Shown here: positions 63,815 through 64,000 of the stretch, in pieces
Position numbering within the stretch: the stretch's first letter is position 1
Layout: each line of letters opens with the position of its first letter
Assembly (NCBI RefSeq): GCF_000701345.1
Contig: NZ_JNIJ01000018.1
Location: forward strand, 1-64,000
From: Bradyrhizobium sp. URHD0069
GTDB lineage: Bacteria > Pseudomonadota > Alphaproteobacteria > Rhizobiales > Xanthobacteraceae
Length of the DNA: 64,000 bases
Reading direction: 5' to 3'
Position numbers and translations under genes: made by a program
The notes under the pieces: generated by a model
What the model saw: the letters and a program-made list of their open reading frames with translations, nothing else
What the model was told of the DNA's origin: nothing
The model's database searches: none

Positions 63815-63860
63815 GAAACAACTTGTTCCATTTGTAACAATTTTATGTCGCATATGCGAC
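63815..63860. promoter_or_regulatory. Palindromes between the Crp/Fnr gene and the right-hand partial gene
   Basis: A perfect 14-base palindrome, GTCGCATATGCGAC (63847-63860), and a near-palindrome, GAAACAACTTGTTCC (63815-63829), lie in an AT-richer stretch between divergent genes. They are candidate operator sites for the Crp/Fnr proteins or another regulator. The role is inferred only from position. Confidence 0.4.
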
Positions 63861-63952
63861 TCAATTCCTGCCCATTGCGATGGGAAAAGGACTCGGATTG
63901 GCTCCTGCGGGCGCTATATTGAGCCGGTCATTATGGTGTTCGGAGTTGCGAC

Positions 63953-64000
63953 ATGGCCTCTCGCCCGCGCGATCTGGCCGATCGGATGGCGGGCCGGCGT
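63953..64000 (+). CDS. Start of a gene cut by the window end
   Basis: The frame begins ATG at 63953 with GGAG seven bases upstream and reads MASRPRDLADRMAGRR to the last base. Only 16 codons are visible, so no family can be named. It diverges from the Crp/Fnr gene. Confidence 0.45.
   Translation, partial: MASRPRDLADRMAGRR

Noticed and set aside
1..64000. Search by eye for CRISPR arrays, tRNA genes, defence islands and phage structural genes
   Set aside because: No regularly spaced short repeats, no tRNA T-loop sequences and no defence or phage structural proteins were seen; the only phage-like hint is the M15 peptidase insert.

Overview
The window looks like chromosomal DNA of a Bradyrhizobium-type alphaproteobacterium (Nitrobacteraceae, near Rhodopseudomonas). 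Reasons: high GC, the block fliP-fliO / flgBC-fliE-fliQR-flhB followed by a CckA-type kinase, TTAA-N7-TTAAC (CtrA) sites, many short exported proteins of Bradyrhizobium type, and dispersed palindromic intergenic repeats. I saw no tRNA, rRNA, CRISPR array, integrase or intact insertion sequence.

Layout. 1-9.4 kb: the 3' end of a receiver-domain protein, an exported protein, a chemotaxis receptor, an L,D-transpeptidase lipoprotein, a complete TRAP transporter (dctP-dctQ-dctM on the minus strand) and the scar of a deleted acyl-CoA synthetase/Liv ABC operon. 9.5-15 kb: one giant gene for a kinase-like/AAA/GAF/PAS/histidine kinase protein. 15.4-25 kb: a YiiX-like hydrolase, the flagellar export and rod genes with a CtrA site upstream of flgB, then cckA, whose product normally controls CtrA. 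25-34 kb: a Tim44-domain protein, a lectin-like exported protein, GST, GFA protein, alpha/beta hydrolase and class I fumarase. The fumarase 3' end is duplicated around a 0.9 kb insert carrying a frameshifted M15 peptidase. 34-37 kb: a small TetR regulon (membrane protein, carotenoid oxygenase, TetR) with duplicated promoter/operator regions. 37.5-42.8 kb: a SET-domain protein, a methyltransferase, an NsrR-type nitric-oxide module with a frameshifted truncated hemoglobin, an MmyB-type regulator and a DsbA/FrnE protein.

42.9-50.3 kb: a JmjC-like cupin plus CelD-like acetyltransferase operon, a YeeE/YedE pair, a secreted caspase-like protease and a frameshifted PQQ dehydrogenase. 50.7-55.5 kb: the conserved stress operon prkA-yeaH-spoVR. 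55.6-61.4 kb: nfeD, slipin, a 60-residue protein and an extra glutamine synthetase, lying between a fragment and a full copy of the same thioesterase gene. 61.5-64 kb: small exported proteins and two tandem Crp/Fnr regulators.

The main themes are sensing and regulation (receptor, two large histidine kinases, TetR, Rrf2, XRE, two Crp/Fnr) and gene decay. Four genes or remnants carry what look like single-base indels. These could be real decay or uncorrected sequencing errors. Starts were chosen by ribosome-binding sites where visible, and several genes use GTG.
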